Shown: piece after piece, positions 1-6,744 of the stretch | Position numbering within the stretch: position 1 is the stretch's first letter | Layout of the letters: each line of letters starts with the position of its first letter | Position numbers and translations under genes: made by a program | The notes under the pieces: model-generated | Database searches by the model: none | What the model saw: only the letters and a program-made list of their open reading frames with translations | Told to the model about the DNA's origin: nothing | Source of the DNA: Actinomycetes bacterium | GTDB taxonomy: Bacteria; Actinomycetota; Actinomycetes; Propionibacteriales; Nocardioidaceae | Assembly (NCBI GenBank): GCA_023415395.1 | Contig: JAEZKN010000218.1 | Span: 1-17,944 of the forward strand | DNA length: 17,944 nt | Direction of reading: 5' to 3'

Positions 1-276
1 CGCGACGCCGCCGCCCAGGCCGCCGAGCAGCGCTCCTCCGCCGCGTCCGAGGCCGAGGCCCTCCTCAACCGCGCCCGGCGCGAGGCCGAGCAGATCGTCG
101 CCACCGCGCGCAGCCAGGCCGAGTCGATCACCTCCAGCGGGACCGCCGACGCCGAGCGCGAGCTCGCCGCGGTCAAGGCCGAGGTCGACCGGCTGGCCAA
201 GCGTCGCGACGCGATCACCGCGCAGCTCGCGTCGCTCAGCGAGGTCATCTCCGGGTTCGCCAAGGACGAGGAGTGA
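1..276 (+). CDS. C-terminal end of a coiled-coil (DivIVA/Scy/FilP-like) protein, partial
   Basis: This frame is open from the first base to a TGA at 274-276, giving the last 91 residues of a protein that begins outside the window. The visible part is almost entirely Ala, Glu, Arg and Gln with heptad-like spacing, as in a long helical coiled coil, and ends FAKDEE. Segments such as RARREAEQIV and ARSQAESI resemble the repeats of actinobacterial DivIVA-domain, Scy and FilP polar scaffold proteins (sometimes annotated as cellulose-binding proteins). No N-terminal domain is visible, so the family call is inference from composition, helped by a remembered Streptomyces order in which such proteins lie near nucS. 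The stop overlaps the GTG start of the next gene (GTGA), implying translational coupling. An ATP-synthase-b-like coiled coil cannot be excluded. Confidence 0.72.
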   Translation, partial: RDAAAQAAEQRSSAASEAEALLNRARREAEQIVATARSQAESITSSGTADAERELAAVKAEVDRLAKRRDAITAQLASLSEVISGFAKDEE

Positions 277-1388
277 CCGGGTCCTCCGAGGTGGAGGACA
301 CCGAGGAGGAGACGGCCGGCCGGGCCGACGAGGACTACCTCGGCGAGCCCGGCCCCCCGCTGGACCACCACGCGCCCTTCTTCGTCGGCTTCGTCGGCGG
401 GCTCGGCGTGCTGGTGGCGATCTGGATGGCCAGCCAGGTCCAGGCCATCGGCTCCACGCTGATGCTCATCGTGGTCGCCCTCTTCCTCGCCGCCGGCCTG
501 GACCCCGCGGTCCGCTTCTTCGAGCGGCACGGCATGCGCCGCTCCTACGCCGTGCTGACCGTGATCCTGGCGTTCCTCGCCGCGCTCACGCTCTTCATCG
601 TCGCGATCGTCCCGGTGATCGCCGACCAGGTCCGGTCACTGACCGACAACGTGCCGCACTGGCTCAGCGAGCTCGAGCGCAACCGGCAGGTCCAGCGGCT
701 CGACGACGAGTACGACATCATCGCCAAGATCCAGGACTACGTCACCAACGGCGACTTCGCCGGCGCGGTCTTCGGCGGCGCGCTGGGCATCGGCCTGGCG
801 GTGCTGGGCGCGCTGTTCAACGGCTTCATCATCGTGGTGCTGACGCTCTACTTCCTGGCCTCGCTGGAGACCACCAAGAACGCGCTCTTCCGGCTGGCCC
901 CGGCCTCGCGCCGCGACCGGGTCTCCCGGCTGGGCAACCGCGTGGTGCGCAGTGTCGGCGGCTACGTCTCCGGCGCGTTCATCGTCGCCATGTGCGCCGG
1001 GCTCTCCTCACTGGTCTTCCTGTTCATCGTCGGCCTGGGCCAGTACGCCGTGGCGCTGGCCTTCGTGGTGGCCCTGCTCGACGTGATCCCGATGATCGGC
1101 GCCACGCTCGGCGCCGTCATCGTGACCGCGATCGGCTTCGCCGAGGACTGGAGGATCGGCCTGGCCTGCGGGATCTTCTACATCGTCTACCAGCAGGTCG
1201 AGAACTACGTGATCTACCCGCGGGTGATGTCGAAGTCGGTCGACGTGCCGGGGGCGGTCACCGTGATCGCCGCGCTCGTCGGCGCCGCCCTCTTCGGCGT
1301 CGTCGGCGCGCTGCTGGCGATCCCGACCGCCGCCTCCATCCTGATGCTGGTGCGTGAGGTCTGGGTCAGACGACAGGATCAGCGGTAG
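273..1388 (+). CDS. AI-2E family transporter (PF01594-type membrane protein)
   Basis: A 371-residue polytopic membrane protein. About 40 acidic, hydrophilic residues come first, then hydrophobic segments including WMASQVQAIGSTLMLIVVALFLAAG and, near the C-terminus, VTVIAALVGAALFGVVGALLAIP. The late motif VALLDVIPMIGATLGAV and the VENYVIYPRVM segment are characteristic of the AI-2E/PerM family. Members are about 350-400 residues with roughly eight membrane spans. Characterised members include autoinducer-2 exporters and Na+/H+ antiporters, so the substrate here is unknown. The GTG start is chosen because it overlaps the upstream stop and has a purine-rich AAGGACGAGGA stretch just before it, inside the preceding gene. 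The 3' end overlaps the convergent EamA gene by 23 bp. Confidence 0.9.
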   Translation: MTGSSEVEDTEEETAGRADEDYLGEPGPPLDHHAPFFVGFVGGLGVLVAIWMASQVQAIGSTLMLIVVALFLAAGLDPAVRFFERHGMRRSYAVLTVILAFLAALTLFIVAIVPVIADQVRSLTDNVPHWLSELERNRQVQRLDDEYDIIAKIQDYVTNGDFAGAVFGGALGIGLAVLGALFNGFIIVVLTLYFLASLETTKNALFRLAPASRRDRVSRLGNRVVRSVGGYVSGAFIVAMCAGLSSLVFLFIVGLGQYAVALAFVVALLDVIPMIGATLGAVIVTAIGFAEDWRIGLACGIFYIVYQQVENYVIYPRVMSKSVDVPGAVTVIAALVGAALFGVVGALLAIPTAASILMLVREVWVRRQDQR

Positions 1389-2325
1389 CCCGCTCCCCCA
1401 GCTTCACGAACACCACTCCGGCCAGGATCAGCACCCCGCCGAGCAGCTGCACGGCCAGCGGGAGCTGGTCGAGCAGCAGCCAGGCGAACAGCACGCTGGC
1501 GACGACCTCGAGCAGCGCGACGAAGGACGCCAGCCGCGAGCCCAGGCGGCGGATGCCGGCGATGCCGCTGGTGTAGGGCACCGCGCAGGTCACCACGCCG
1601 AGGAGCACCAGCGGGACCCACCAGGCGACCGCCTGGCCGGCGTACTCGACGCCGGCGCCGGAGGCGCGCATCGGCATCAGGCCCACCAGGCCCAGCAGGC
1701 CGACGACCACGGTGCCGCTGACCAGGCCGCCGGCGGCCAGGGCCATCGGCGGCAGGCCGTTGTCCTCGTGCGCGGAGACGATGAAGTACGTCGCCGCGCC
1801 CACCATCGCGGCCAGCGCCCACAGCACCCCGGCGACGCTGAGGTCGGCTCCCGAGAGCAGGTCGAGGACGAGCACCAGCCCGAGGGCCGCGAGGCCGGCG
1901 CCGAGGAGCGTGACCGGCCCCGGGCGCTGCCCGTGGCGCAGCCACATCCAGACCACGACCGCGGCGGGCGCGGTGTACTCGATGAGGATCGCCGGGCCGA
2001 CCTGCATGTGCTGGACGGCCGAGAAGTAGCAGAACTGCGCGCCCGCGACCGCGATCGCACCGAAGGCCAGGATCAGCCCCAGGTTGCGGCGCACCGCGTC
2101 CCACCGTCCGCGCAGCGCGGCGACGCCGAAGGGCAGCACCACCAGGGCGCCGATCGCCACGCGGACCAGCACGATCGAGCCCGCGCTCCAGCCGGCCTGC
2201 AGCAGCGGCGAGGCGAGCGCGCCGGAGAGGCCGAAGGAGAAGGCCGAGACGACGGCGAACCCGAGGCCGCTGGCCAGCCGGGTGCCGCCGGCCACCACCG
2301 GTGCGTCATCAGCCAACGTCGTCAT
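1366..2325 (-). CDS. EamA/DMT-family transporter (drug/metabolite exporter type)
   Basis: A 319-residue protein with about ten hydrophobic segments in two repeated halves, as in the drug/metabolite transporter superfamily. Half 1 contains FGLSGALASPLL, CYFSAVQHMQVGPA and IEYTAP. Half 2 contains the typical ALLEVVASVLFAWLLLDQLP and ends with VLILAGVVFVKLGE before a short polar tail. Members export amino acids, metabolites or drugs across the cytoplasmic membrane; no substrate can be named. The frame extends upstream to 2670, but that part is hydrophilic and antisense to the CGNR gene, so ATG at 2325 is taken as the start. A consensus TTGACA and a TACCGT hexamer lie just upstream. It is divergent from a CGNR regulator that could control it. 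Confidence 0.9.
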   Translation of the reverse strand: MTTLADDAPVVAGGTRLASGLGFAVVSAFSFGLSGALASPLLQAGWSAGSIVLVRVAIGALVVLPFGVAALRGRWDAVRRNLGLILAFGAIAVAGAQFCYFSAVQHMQVGPAILIEYTAPAAVVVWMWLRHGQRPGPVTLLGAGLAALGLVLVLDLLSGADLSVAGVLWALAAMVGAATYFIVSAHEDNGLPPMALAAGGLVSGTVVVGLLGLVGLMPMRASGAGVEYAGQAVAWWVPLVLLGVVTCAVPYTSGIAGIRRLGSRLASFVALLEVVASVLFAWLLLDQLPLAVQLLGGVLILAGVVFVKLGERATADPVV

Positions 2326-2364
2326 GACAGATGACGGTACGGCCCGGTCGTGTAACCTGTCAAC
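2325..2364. promoter_or_regulatory. Divergent overlapping promoters with an inverted repeat (EamA / CGNR genes)
   Basis: Only 39 bp separate the two divergent ATG codons. On the minus strand a perfect TTGACA (2358-2363) is followed after 18 bp by TACCGT (2334-2339), which ends 8 nt before the EamA ATG. On the plus strand TAACCT (2353-2358) ends 6 nt before the CGNR-gene ATG. Both spacings would give leaderless or nearly leaderless mRNAs. TGACAGATGAC (2325-2335) is an inverted copy, 9 of 11 matching, of GTAACCTGTCA (2352-2362), so one dimeric regulator could cover both promoters. Sequence is seen; promoter and operator function is inferred. Confidence 0.55.
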
Positions 2365-2895
2365 ATGGTCTTCGCTCATGACACCGAGGTCTCGCTCCAG
2401 GCGGCCGCGACGCTGGCCAACTCCGGCCTCGAGCCGGACACCCTGCGGACGCAGGAGGACCTCGACGCGTTCTACGGCGAGTTCGAGTTCACCGGCCGCC
2501 GCGACCGCGACGAGGCCGAGCTCGACGCCGTCCGGGCGATCCGGCCCGAGCTCTACGCGCTGCTGACCGCCTCGCGCGAGGACGCCGTGGACCTGGTCAA
2601 CGAGATGCTCGCGACCGCCGGTGCGGTCCCTCAGCTGGTGCGCCACGACGTGTGGGACTGGCACGTCCACGCCGTCACCGCCGACCGCGACCTGCCGACC
2701 CGGATCAAGGTCGAGACCGCGATGGCGATGATCGACGTGATCCGCGCCGACGAGATGTCCCGCCTCGGGGTCTGCGCCGACGACGAGTGCCGGGGCGTGG
2801 TGGTCGACCTCTCCCGCAACCGCTCGAAGCGGTTCTGCTCCACGACGTGCGGCAACCGCAACGCCGTGGCGGCGTACCGCGCCCGCCAGCGTTGA
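2365..2895 (+). CDS. CGNR zinc-finger (ABATE-domain) putative transcriptional regulator
   Basis: A 176-residue protein. The N-terminal ~125 residues fit the ABATE-type putative stress-induced regulator domain, with ATLANSG near the start and a helical middle. The C-terminus holds a four-Cys cluster: CADDEC, then RSKRFCSTTCGNRNAVAAYRAR. This is the CGNR zinc finger, in which C-x4-C and C-x3-C pairs would bind one zinc and the CGNR tetrapeptide with the following basic helix is thought to contact nucleic acid. ATG at 2365 is preceded by TAACCT at leaderless spacing. Regulation of itself and of the divergent EamA exporter is a reasonable inference from the shared inverted repeat. Direct experimental knowledge of the family is thin. 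Confidence 0.9.
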   Translation: MVFAHDTEVSLQAAATLANSGLEPDTLRTQEDLDAFYGEFEFTGRRDRDEAELDAVRAIRPELYALLTASREDAVDLVNEMLATAGAVPQLVRHDVWDWHVHAVTADRDLPTRIKVETAMAMIDVIRADEMSRLGVCADDECRGVVVDLSRNRSKRFCSTTCGNRNAVAAYRARQR

Positions 2896-2916
2896 GCCGA
2901 GACCGCCTCCGGCCGG

Positions 2917-3702
2917 TCAGGCCAGGAAGCGGCGCAGGACCTCGGTGAAGACCTGCGGCTGCTCGGAGTGGACCCAGTGGCCGGCCTCCTTGATCGTGAC
3001 CCGGCGGTTCCTCGGGAACCAGCGGTCCATCGCCGGGGCGTACTCGTCCTCGACGTAGGCCGAGTTGGCCCCCGCGATCCACAGCGTGCTGCCCTCGTAG
3101 GGCGCCACTCCCTCGAGGGCGTCGGCCGGCCAGGCACCGAGCGCCTCGAGGTCGCGGCCGAGGACCTCCAGGTTCGGGCGCCAGGACCAGCCGTCGGGGC
3201 CCCGGTGGAGGTTCTGCAGCAGGAAGCTGCGCACCGTGCGGCTCGGCACCGCCTCGGTGAGCGCCTCGTCGGCGTCGCGGCGGTGCTCGAGGGTGTCCAG
3301 GTCGAGCGCGAGCATCGCCGCGATGTAGCCGGCGAACTCGCTCCGGCCCGCGTAGTCCACCGGCGACACGTCCACGACGCAGAGCCGCTCGACCAGCTCG
3401 GGGTGGCGCAGCGCCAGGACCATGGCGGCCTTGCCGCCCATGGAGTGCCCGACGAGCGCGACCGGGTCGTCGGCGGAGAAGAGCCCGGCGACGCGGTCGG
3501 CGACGTCGACGTAGTCGAAGTGGTCGGGCCACTCCGAGCGGCCGTGGTGCGGCATGTCGACGAGCAGCACGCGGTGGTCGACCGCGATCTCCTTGGCGAT
3601 CGTCGTCCAGTTCTTGCCCTGGCCGAACAGCCCGTGGCAGAAGGCGACCAACGGGCCGCTCTCCCCCAGGCTCGTCGTGTGCAGGCCCGTCCTCAGCACC
3701 AC
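2917..3702 (-). CDS. Alpha/beta-fold hydrolase, YbfF-like esterase
   Basis: A 261-residue cytoplasmic hydrolase. The oxyanion-side motif CHGLFGQGKNW is at 22-32, the nucleophile elbow GHSMGG at 85-90 (Ser87), DVSPVDY at 111-117 (Asp111 aligns with the proposed acid of YbfF-type esterases), and EAGHWVHSEQP at 239-249 (His242). The triad therefore looks intact, and the whole resembles E. coli YbfF and related short-acyl or thioester esterases; the substrate is unknown. GTG at 3702 is chosen because AGGAG (3710-3714) sits 7 nt upstream. The start overlaps the 3' end of the GH114-like gene by 10 bp, so it is the last gene of an overlapping three-gene unit. A second in-frame GTG follows immediately. 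Confidence 0.9.
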   Translation of the reverse strand: MVLRTGLHTTSLGESGPLVAFCHGLFGQGKNWTTIAKEIAVDHRVLLVDMPHHGRSEWPDHFDYVDVADRVAGLFSADDPVALVGHSMGGKAAMVLALRHPELVERLCVVDVSPVDYAGRSEFAGYIAAMLALDLDTLEHRRDADEALTEAVPSRTVRSFLLQNLHRGPDGWSWRPNLEVLGRDLEALGAWPADALEGVAPYEGSTLWIAGANSAYVEDEYAPAMDRWFPRNRRVTIKEAGHWVHSEQPQVFTEVLRRFLA

Positions 3703-4418
3703 TCGCGCACTCCTGTCGGCGTCACGTCACGGTCGCGCAGGACGACGGCGAGCTGCTCGCCGTGCCGCGCACAGGTCCACCGGAAGTCGGCCCGGCGGTA
3801 CTCGATGGCGAGCACCCGGTCGCCGTACGCCTCGGTGTAGGCGTCGCACTCCCGGTAGCGGCCGCACTCCTCGGCGACCGCGAAGTCGAAGCCGATCCGG
3901 GTGCCGTCGTAGCCCGCGAGGTTCTTCTGCCCGACCGCGAGCCCGGCCCGGTGGGCGCCCTGCACCAGGAGCCGCGCGAAGGCCAGCGCGTCCCGGCGCG
4001 CGACCAGGCCGTGGCTGCGGGTGAAGGAGTCGAGGTTGTCGAGCTCGACGGCGTCGAAGCCGTCGTCGGCGCAGCCCCGGGTCCAGCGGTCCACGATGCG
4101 CGCGAGGTCGCGTCGCTTCGCCGGCGTGCGTACGTCGAGCAGCCACTCGCCCCAGGCCTCGTCCACGACCGGCTTGCCACCGCGCTTCAGCACCAGGCGC
4201 CAGTGCTGACGCCAGAAGCGGCGCTCGCCCGGCTGGGTCTGGAAGCCGTTGACGTAGCAGACGTTGTACTTCCCCTCGACCGGCTCGGCCTCGCGGTCGC
4301 GCACCACGATGCCGACGTGGTCGGGCACCGCACGCTCGCCACCGAGCTGGTAGTCGACGTCGGTCTGGGTCGGCAGCGGCAGCAGCGCCAGCAGGAGCGC
4401 CGCCAGCAGACCGCTCAG
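3693..4418 (-). CDS. Secreted GH114-like (endo-alpha-1,4-polygalactosaminidase-type) protein, apparent CTG start
   Basis: The frame gives 241 residues from a CTG at 4418. A hydrophobic stretch (LLAALLLALLPLP) resembling a signal peptide is followed by DYQLGG, YNVCYVNGFQTQP (51-63), FDAVELDNLDSF (121-132, with candidate acidic residues Glu125 and Asp127) and FAVAEECGRY (179-188). These match the TIM-barrel GH114 family, whose studied members cut alpha-1,4-galactosaminogalactan. Six Cys suit an exported protein. The frame runs open to 4847, but that region is the coding sequence of the upstream gene in another frame. No ATG, GTG or TTG lies between the signal-like stretch and the region overlapping that gene. 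CTG at 4416-4418 overlaps the upstream TGA (CTGA), suggesting coupled initiation. The exact start is uncertain: a CTG start leaves the signal peptide without a basic n-region, while the open frame just upstream encodes HVRRVR. Confidence 0.78.
   Translation of the reverse strand: MSGLLAALLLALLPLPTQTDVDYQLGGERAVPDHVGIVVRDREAEPVEGKYNVCYVNGFQTQPGERRFWRQHWRLVLKRGGKPVVDEAWGEWLLDVRTPAKRRDLARIVDRWTRGCADDGFDAVELDNLDSFTRSHGLVARRDALAFARLLVQGAHRAGLAVGQKNLAGYDGTRIGFDFAVAEECGRYRECDAYTEAYGDRVLAIEYRRADFRWTCARHGEQLAVVLRDRDVTPTGVREWC
3710..3714 (-). promoter_or_regulatory. Ribosome binding site of the YbfF-like esterase
   Basis: CTCCT on the plus strand reads AGGAG on the minus strand, 7 nt before the GTG at 3702. 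It lies inside the 3' end of the GH114-like gene and decides the start of the hydrolase. Confidence 0.6.
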
Positions 4419-5182
4419 AAGTCGAACCCGTCGAACATGTCGCCGAGGCCCTCGCCGATCGACCCGATGCCGTCGCCGATGCCCTCCCCGATGGCGCCGA
4501 TGCCGTCGCCGATGCCCTCGAACCCGCCGAAGGCACCGAACATGAGCCCGGCGAACATCCAGTCCATCGGGCCGAACGCACCGAAGTAGCCCCGGGCGTA
4601 GGGCTGGTAGGCGGGCCCGCCCTGGTAGTAGGGCACCCGCTGGGCGCCCTGCATGACCATCCGGGCATCGGGCTCGGCGCCGGCGCGGACCCGCTCGGCG
4701 TCCAGCGCGCACGCGGGGACGTCCCGCGTGGCACCGCCCGGCGGCGTCCACGGGACGTCGGCCACGGACAGCCCGTGGCGCGGGTCGAAGAAGCACGGCG
4801 GGCGGCGCAGCGGCAGCGGGTCGCCGGCCACCCGCGCGCGTACGCACGCGATGGCGTAGCGCCCGTCCTCGAGGATCTCGGTCACGTGCCGGACGTCGTC
4901 GGGCCGGGCCATCGCGTCGGCGGCGGTCTTGGCCGACTCGTAGGCGTCGAGCGCACGCTGGTAGTCGGCGTTCTCCCCCGGGCCTAGCTCGCGTCCGACC
5001 AGGTCGAGGTCGAGCGCCTGCAGCTCCTCCCCGAGGGCGGTGATGTCCTCGGCCGTCAGCTTGCGCACCGGCTCGAGCTCGGCACGCTGACGGTCGATCT
5101 CGCGCTGCTTCCCGGTGCGCCGCGCGGCCAGGACCAGGCCCACGAGGGCGGCGATCACGACGAGGAGCAGCAGGCCTTCCAT
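4415..5182 (-). CDS. Membrane-anchored protein of unknown function with Gly-rich 11-residue repeats
   Basis: A 255-residue protein. Residues 3-20 form one hydrophobic segment (EGLLLLVVIAALVGLVLAA) followed by basic RRTGKQR, so an N-in membrane anchor or uncleaved signal is likely. Residues 25-120 are charged and helical. The middle domain has Cys113, Cys130 and Cys158 around CFFDPRHG and VPACALDAERV, then a Tyr-rich RVPYYQGGPAYQPYARGYF (182-200). The C-terminus is a Gly/Ile repeat: GIGDGIGAIGE, GIGDGIGSIGE, then GLGDMFDG. I recognise the middle pattern only as an actinobacterial hypothetical family and cannot assign a function. It starts 22 bp after the MFS stop with its own TAGGCT hexamer, and its stop overlaps the GH114-like gene, suggesting a joint envelope role. 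Confidence 0.82.
   Translation of the reverse strand: MEGLLLLVVIAALVGLVLAARRTGKQREIDRQRAELEPVRKLTAEDITALGEELQALDLDLVGRELGPGENADYQRALDAYESAKTAADAMARPDDVRHVTEILEDGRYAIACVRARVAGDPLPLRRPPCFFDPRHGLSVADVPWTPPGGATRDVPACALDAERVRAGAEPDARMVMQGAQRVPYYQGGPAYQPYARGYFGAFGPMDWMFAGLMFGAFGGFEGIGDGIGAIGEGIGDGIGSIGEGLGDMFDGFDF
4466..4519. repeat. 33-bp-period direct repeat encoding a Gly/Ile 11-mer
   Basis: A 21-bp sequence beginning GATGCCGTCGCC is present exactly at 4466-4486 and again at 4499-4519, offset by 33 bp. It encodes the repeated GIGDGIG(A/S)IGE unit at the C-terminus of the membrane-anchored protein. Exact identity at the DNA level implies recent duplication or ongoing homogenisation. Confidence 0.85.
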
Positions 5183-5188
5183 GTCGCC

Positions 5189-5194
5189 AGCCTA
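5189..5194 (-). promoter_or_regulatory. Putative -10 element (TAGGCT) of the Gly-repeat protein gene
   Basis: TAGGCT on the minus strand ends 6 nt before the ATG at 5182. No Shine-Dalgarno sequence is present, so a leaderless transcript is plausible even though the MFS gene ends only 22 bp upstream. No convincing -35 element was found. Confidence 0.4.
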
Positions 5195-5204
5195 CGGCGC
5201 TTCC

Positions 5205-6659
5205 TCAAGCGTTCGCCGGCTCGTCCTCCGCCGTGAGCGGACGGGCGATGTCCTCCAGCGACTGCCCCTCGGCACGCACGCCCAGGAAGGCCTCGACGAC
5301 ACCGGCGCCGATCATCAGCGCCGCGCCGATGAAGTAGCCGACGGCGATCCCGGTGATGTCCCCGCTCGCGGACGCGCTGTCGATGAGGTGGCCGAACAGC
5401 AGCGGTCCGCTGATGCCGCCGGCCGCGGTGCCGATGGCGTAGAAGAACGCGATGCACAGCGCTCGCGTCTCCATCGGGAAAACCTCGCTGGCCGTGAGGT
5501 ACGCCGCGCTCGCCCCCGCCGAGGCGAAGAAGAAGATGACCGCTCCCATCAGGGTGAGCGTGACCGCGGTGACGCTGCCGAGGAAGAAGCCCGTGACGGC
5601 CAGCAGGGCACCCGAGAACACGTAGGTGAACGTGATCATCTGGACCCGGCCGATCCGGTCGAAGAGCGGCCCGAGCAGCAGCGCGCCGGCGAAGTTGCTG
5701 GCCGCGAAGATCGCGAGGTACCAGCCGGTCTGCTTCACGTCGAGGAACGTGCTCAGGGTGTCGCCGTAGGTGAAGAAGAAGGCGTTGTAGAGGAAGGCCT
5801 GGCCCACGAAGAGCGCGAAGCAGACCAGCGTGCGCTTGGGGTACATCGTGAAGACCGTCTTGGCGATCAGCGTCAGCGGGATGGTCCTGCGCTGCCGGAC
5901 CGTGATGCTCTCGCCCGGGTCGGCCAGCCGCTGCCCGGTCTCCTCGGAGACGGTGCGCTCGATGTCGCGGACGATCTCCTCGCCCTCGTCCTCGCGCCCG
6001 TGGATGAACAGCCAGCGCGGGCTCTCGGGGACGTTGCGCCGCACCAGCAGGATGCCCACGGCCAGGATCGCGCCGAGGCCGAAGGCCAGCCGCCAGCCCC
6101 ACGCGGGGTCGATGACGGTCGGGTCGAGCAGCGGGATCGTGAGCAGGGACCCGAGCGCCGCGCCGACCCAGAAGGAGCCGTTGATGGAGACGTCGACCCG
6201 GCCGCGGTACTTGGCCGGGATCAGCTCGTCGATCGCGGAGTTGATGGCGGCGTACTCCCCGCCGATGCCCATGCCGGTCACGAAGCGCGCCGCGAAGTAC
6301 CACAGCGGCGTCATCGAGAACGCCGTCGCGACCGTCGCCGCCGTGTAGACGCCGAGGGTCAGCAAGAACAGCTTCTTGCGGCCGAACCGGTCGGTGAGCT
6401 GGCCGAAGAACAGCGCGCCCAGGCAGGCTCCGGCGACGTAGACCGCACCCGCCAGGCCGATGTCGGAGCTGCTGAGGCCGAGCCCGGTCTCGGGGTCCTT
6501 GAGCGCCTCGGACATCGACCCGACGATGGTGACCTCGAGCCCGTCGAGGATCCAGACGGTGCCGAGCCCGATGACGACCAGCCAGTGCCACCGCGCCCAC
6601 GGCAGGCGGTCCATCCGCGCCGGGATGTCGGTGGTGATGCTTCCTGTCTGCACACCCAT
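5205..6659 (-). CDS. MFS transporter (sugar/metabolite:H+ symporter type)
   Basis: A 484-residue protein with about twelve membrane spans, the usual size for the superfamily. TM1 has WILDGLE with Asp39, typical of metabolite:H+ symporters. The loop 2-3 signature GQLTDRFGRKK is at 86-96, RFVTGMGIGGEYAA at 125-138, the sugar-porter-like PESPRW at 211-216, and the repeated loop 8-9 signature FDRIGR in the second half. A hydrophilic central loop separates the six-helix halves. Substrate is unknown; organic-acid, aromatic-acid or sugar uptake would all fit. The frame extends to a GTG at 6689, but ATG at 6659 is preferred because TM1 spacing is normal without the extra ten residues. It lies 85 bp downstream of the acyl-CoA dehydrogenase gene on the same strand and may be cotranscribed with it. 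Confidence 0.9.
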   Translation of the reverse strand: MGVQTGSITTDIPARMDRLPWARWHWLVVIGLGTVWILDGLEVTIVGSMSEALKDPETGLGLSSSDIGLAGAVYVAGACLGALFFGQLTDRFGRKKLFLLTLGVYTAATVATAFSMTPLWYFAARFVTGMGIGGEYAAINSAIDELIPAKYRGRVDVSINGSFWVGAALGSLLTIPLLDPTVIDPAWGWRLAFGLGAILAVGILLVRRNVPESPRWLFIHGREDEGEEIVRDIERTVSEETGQRLADPGESITVRQRRTIPLTLIAKTVFTMYPKRTLVCFALFVGQAFLYNAFFFTYGDTLSTFLDVKQTGWYLAIFAASNFAGALLLGPLFDRIGRVQMITFTYVFSGALLAVTGFFLGSVTAVTLTLMGAVIFFFASAGASAAYLTASEVFPMETRALCIAFFYAIGTAAGGISGPLLFGHLIDSASASGDITGIAVGYFIGAALMIGAGVVEAFLGVRAEGQSLEDIARPLTAEDEPANA

Positions 6660-6744
6660 GGCCGCGACGTACCCCGCTGCGAGTGGCACTAGTCACACGG
6701 CACTGACCGCGGTCCTGCGCCGGGTACCGCCGGGCGCCGCCGGG

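Noticed and set aside
2326..2670. N-terminal extension of the EamA transporter to 2670
   Set aside because: It is hydrophilic, antisense to the well-supported CGNR gene, and a good promoter lies at 2334-2363 before the ATG at 2325.
2901..2918. Possible terminator hairpin GACCG-N8-CGGTC between the CGNR and esterase genes
   Set aside because: Only five paired bases, no T-tract, and the right arm runs into the esterase stop codon; it could be chance in GC-rich sequence.
4419..4847. N-terminal extension of the GH114-like gene to an ATG at 4847
   Set aside because: The extension is Arg-rich low-complexity translation of the Gly-repeat gene in another frame and would overlap it by about 430 bp; the conserved domain begins only after 4370.
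5115..6692. 525-codon plus-strand frame opposite the MFS gene
   Set aside because: Low-complexity Arg/Asp/Glu composition with no recognisable domain, fully covered by a well-supported transporter on the other strand.
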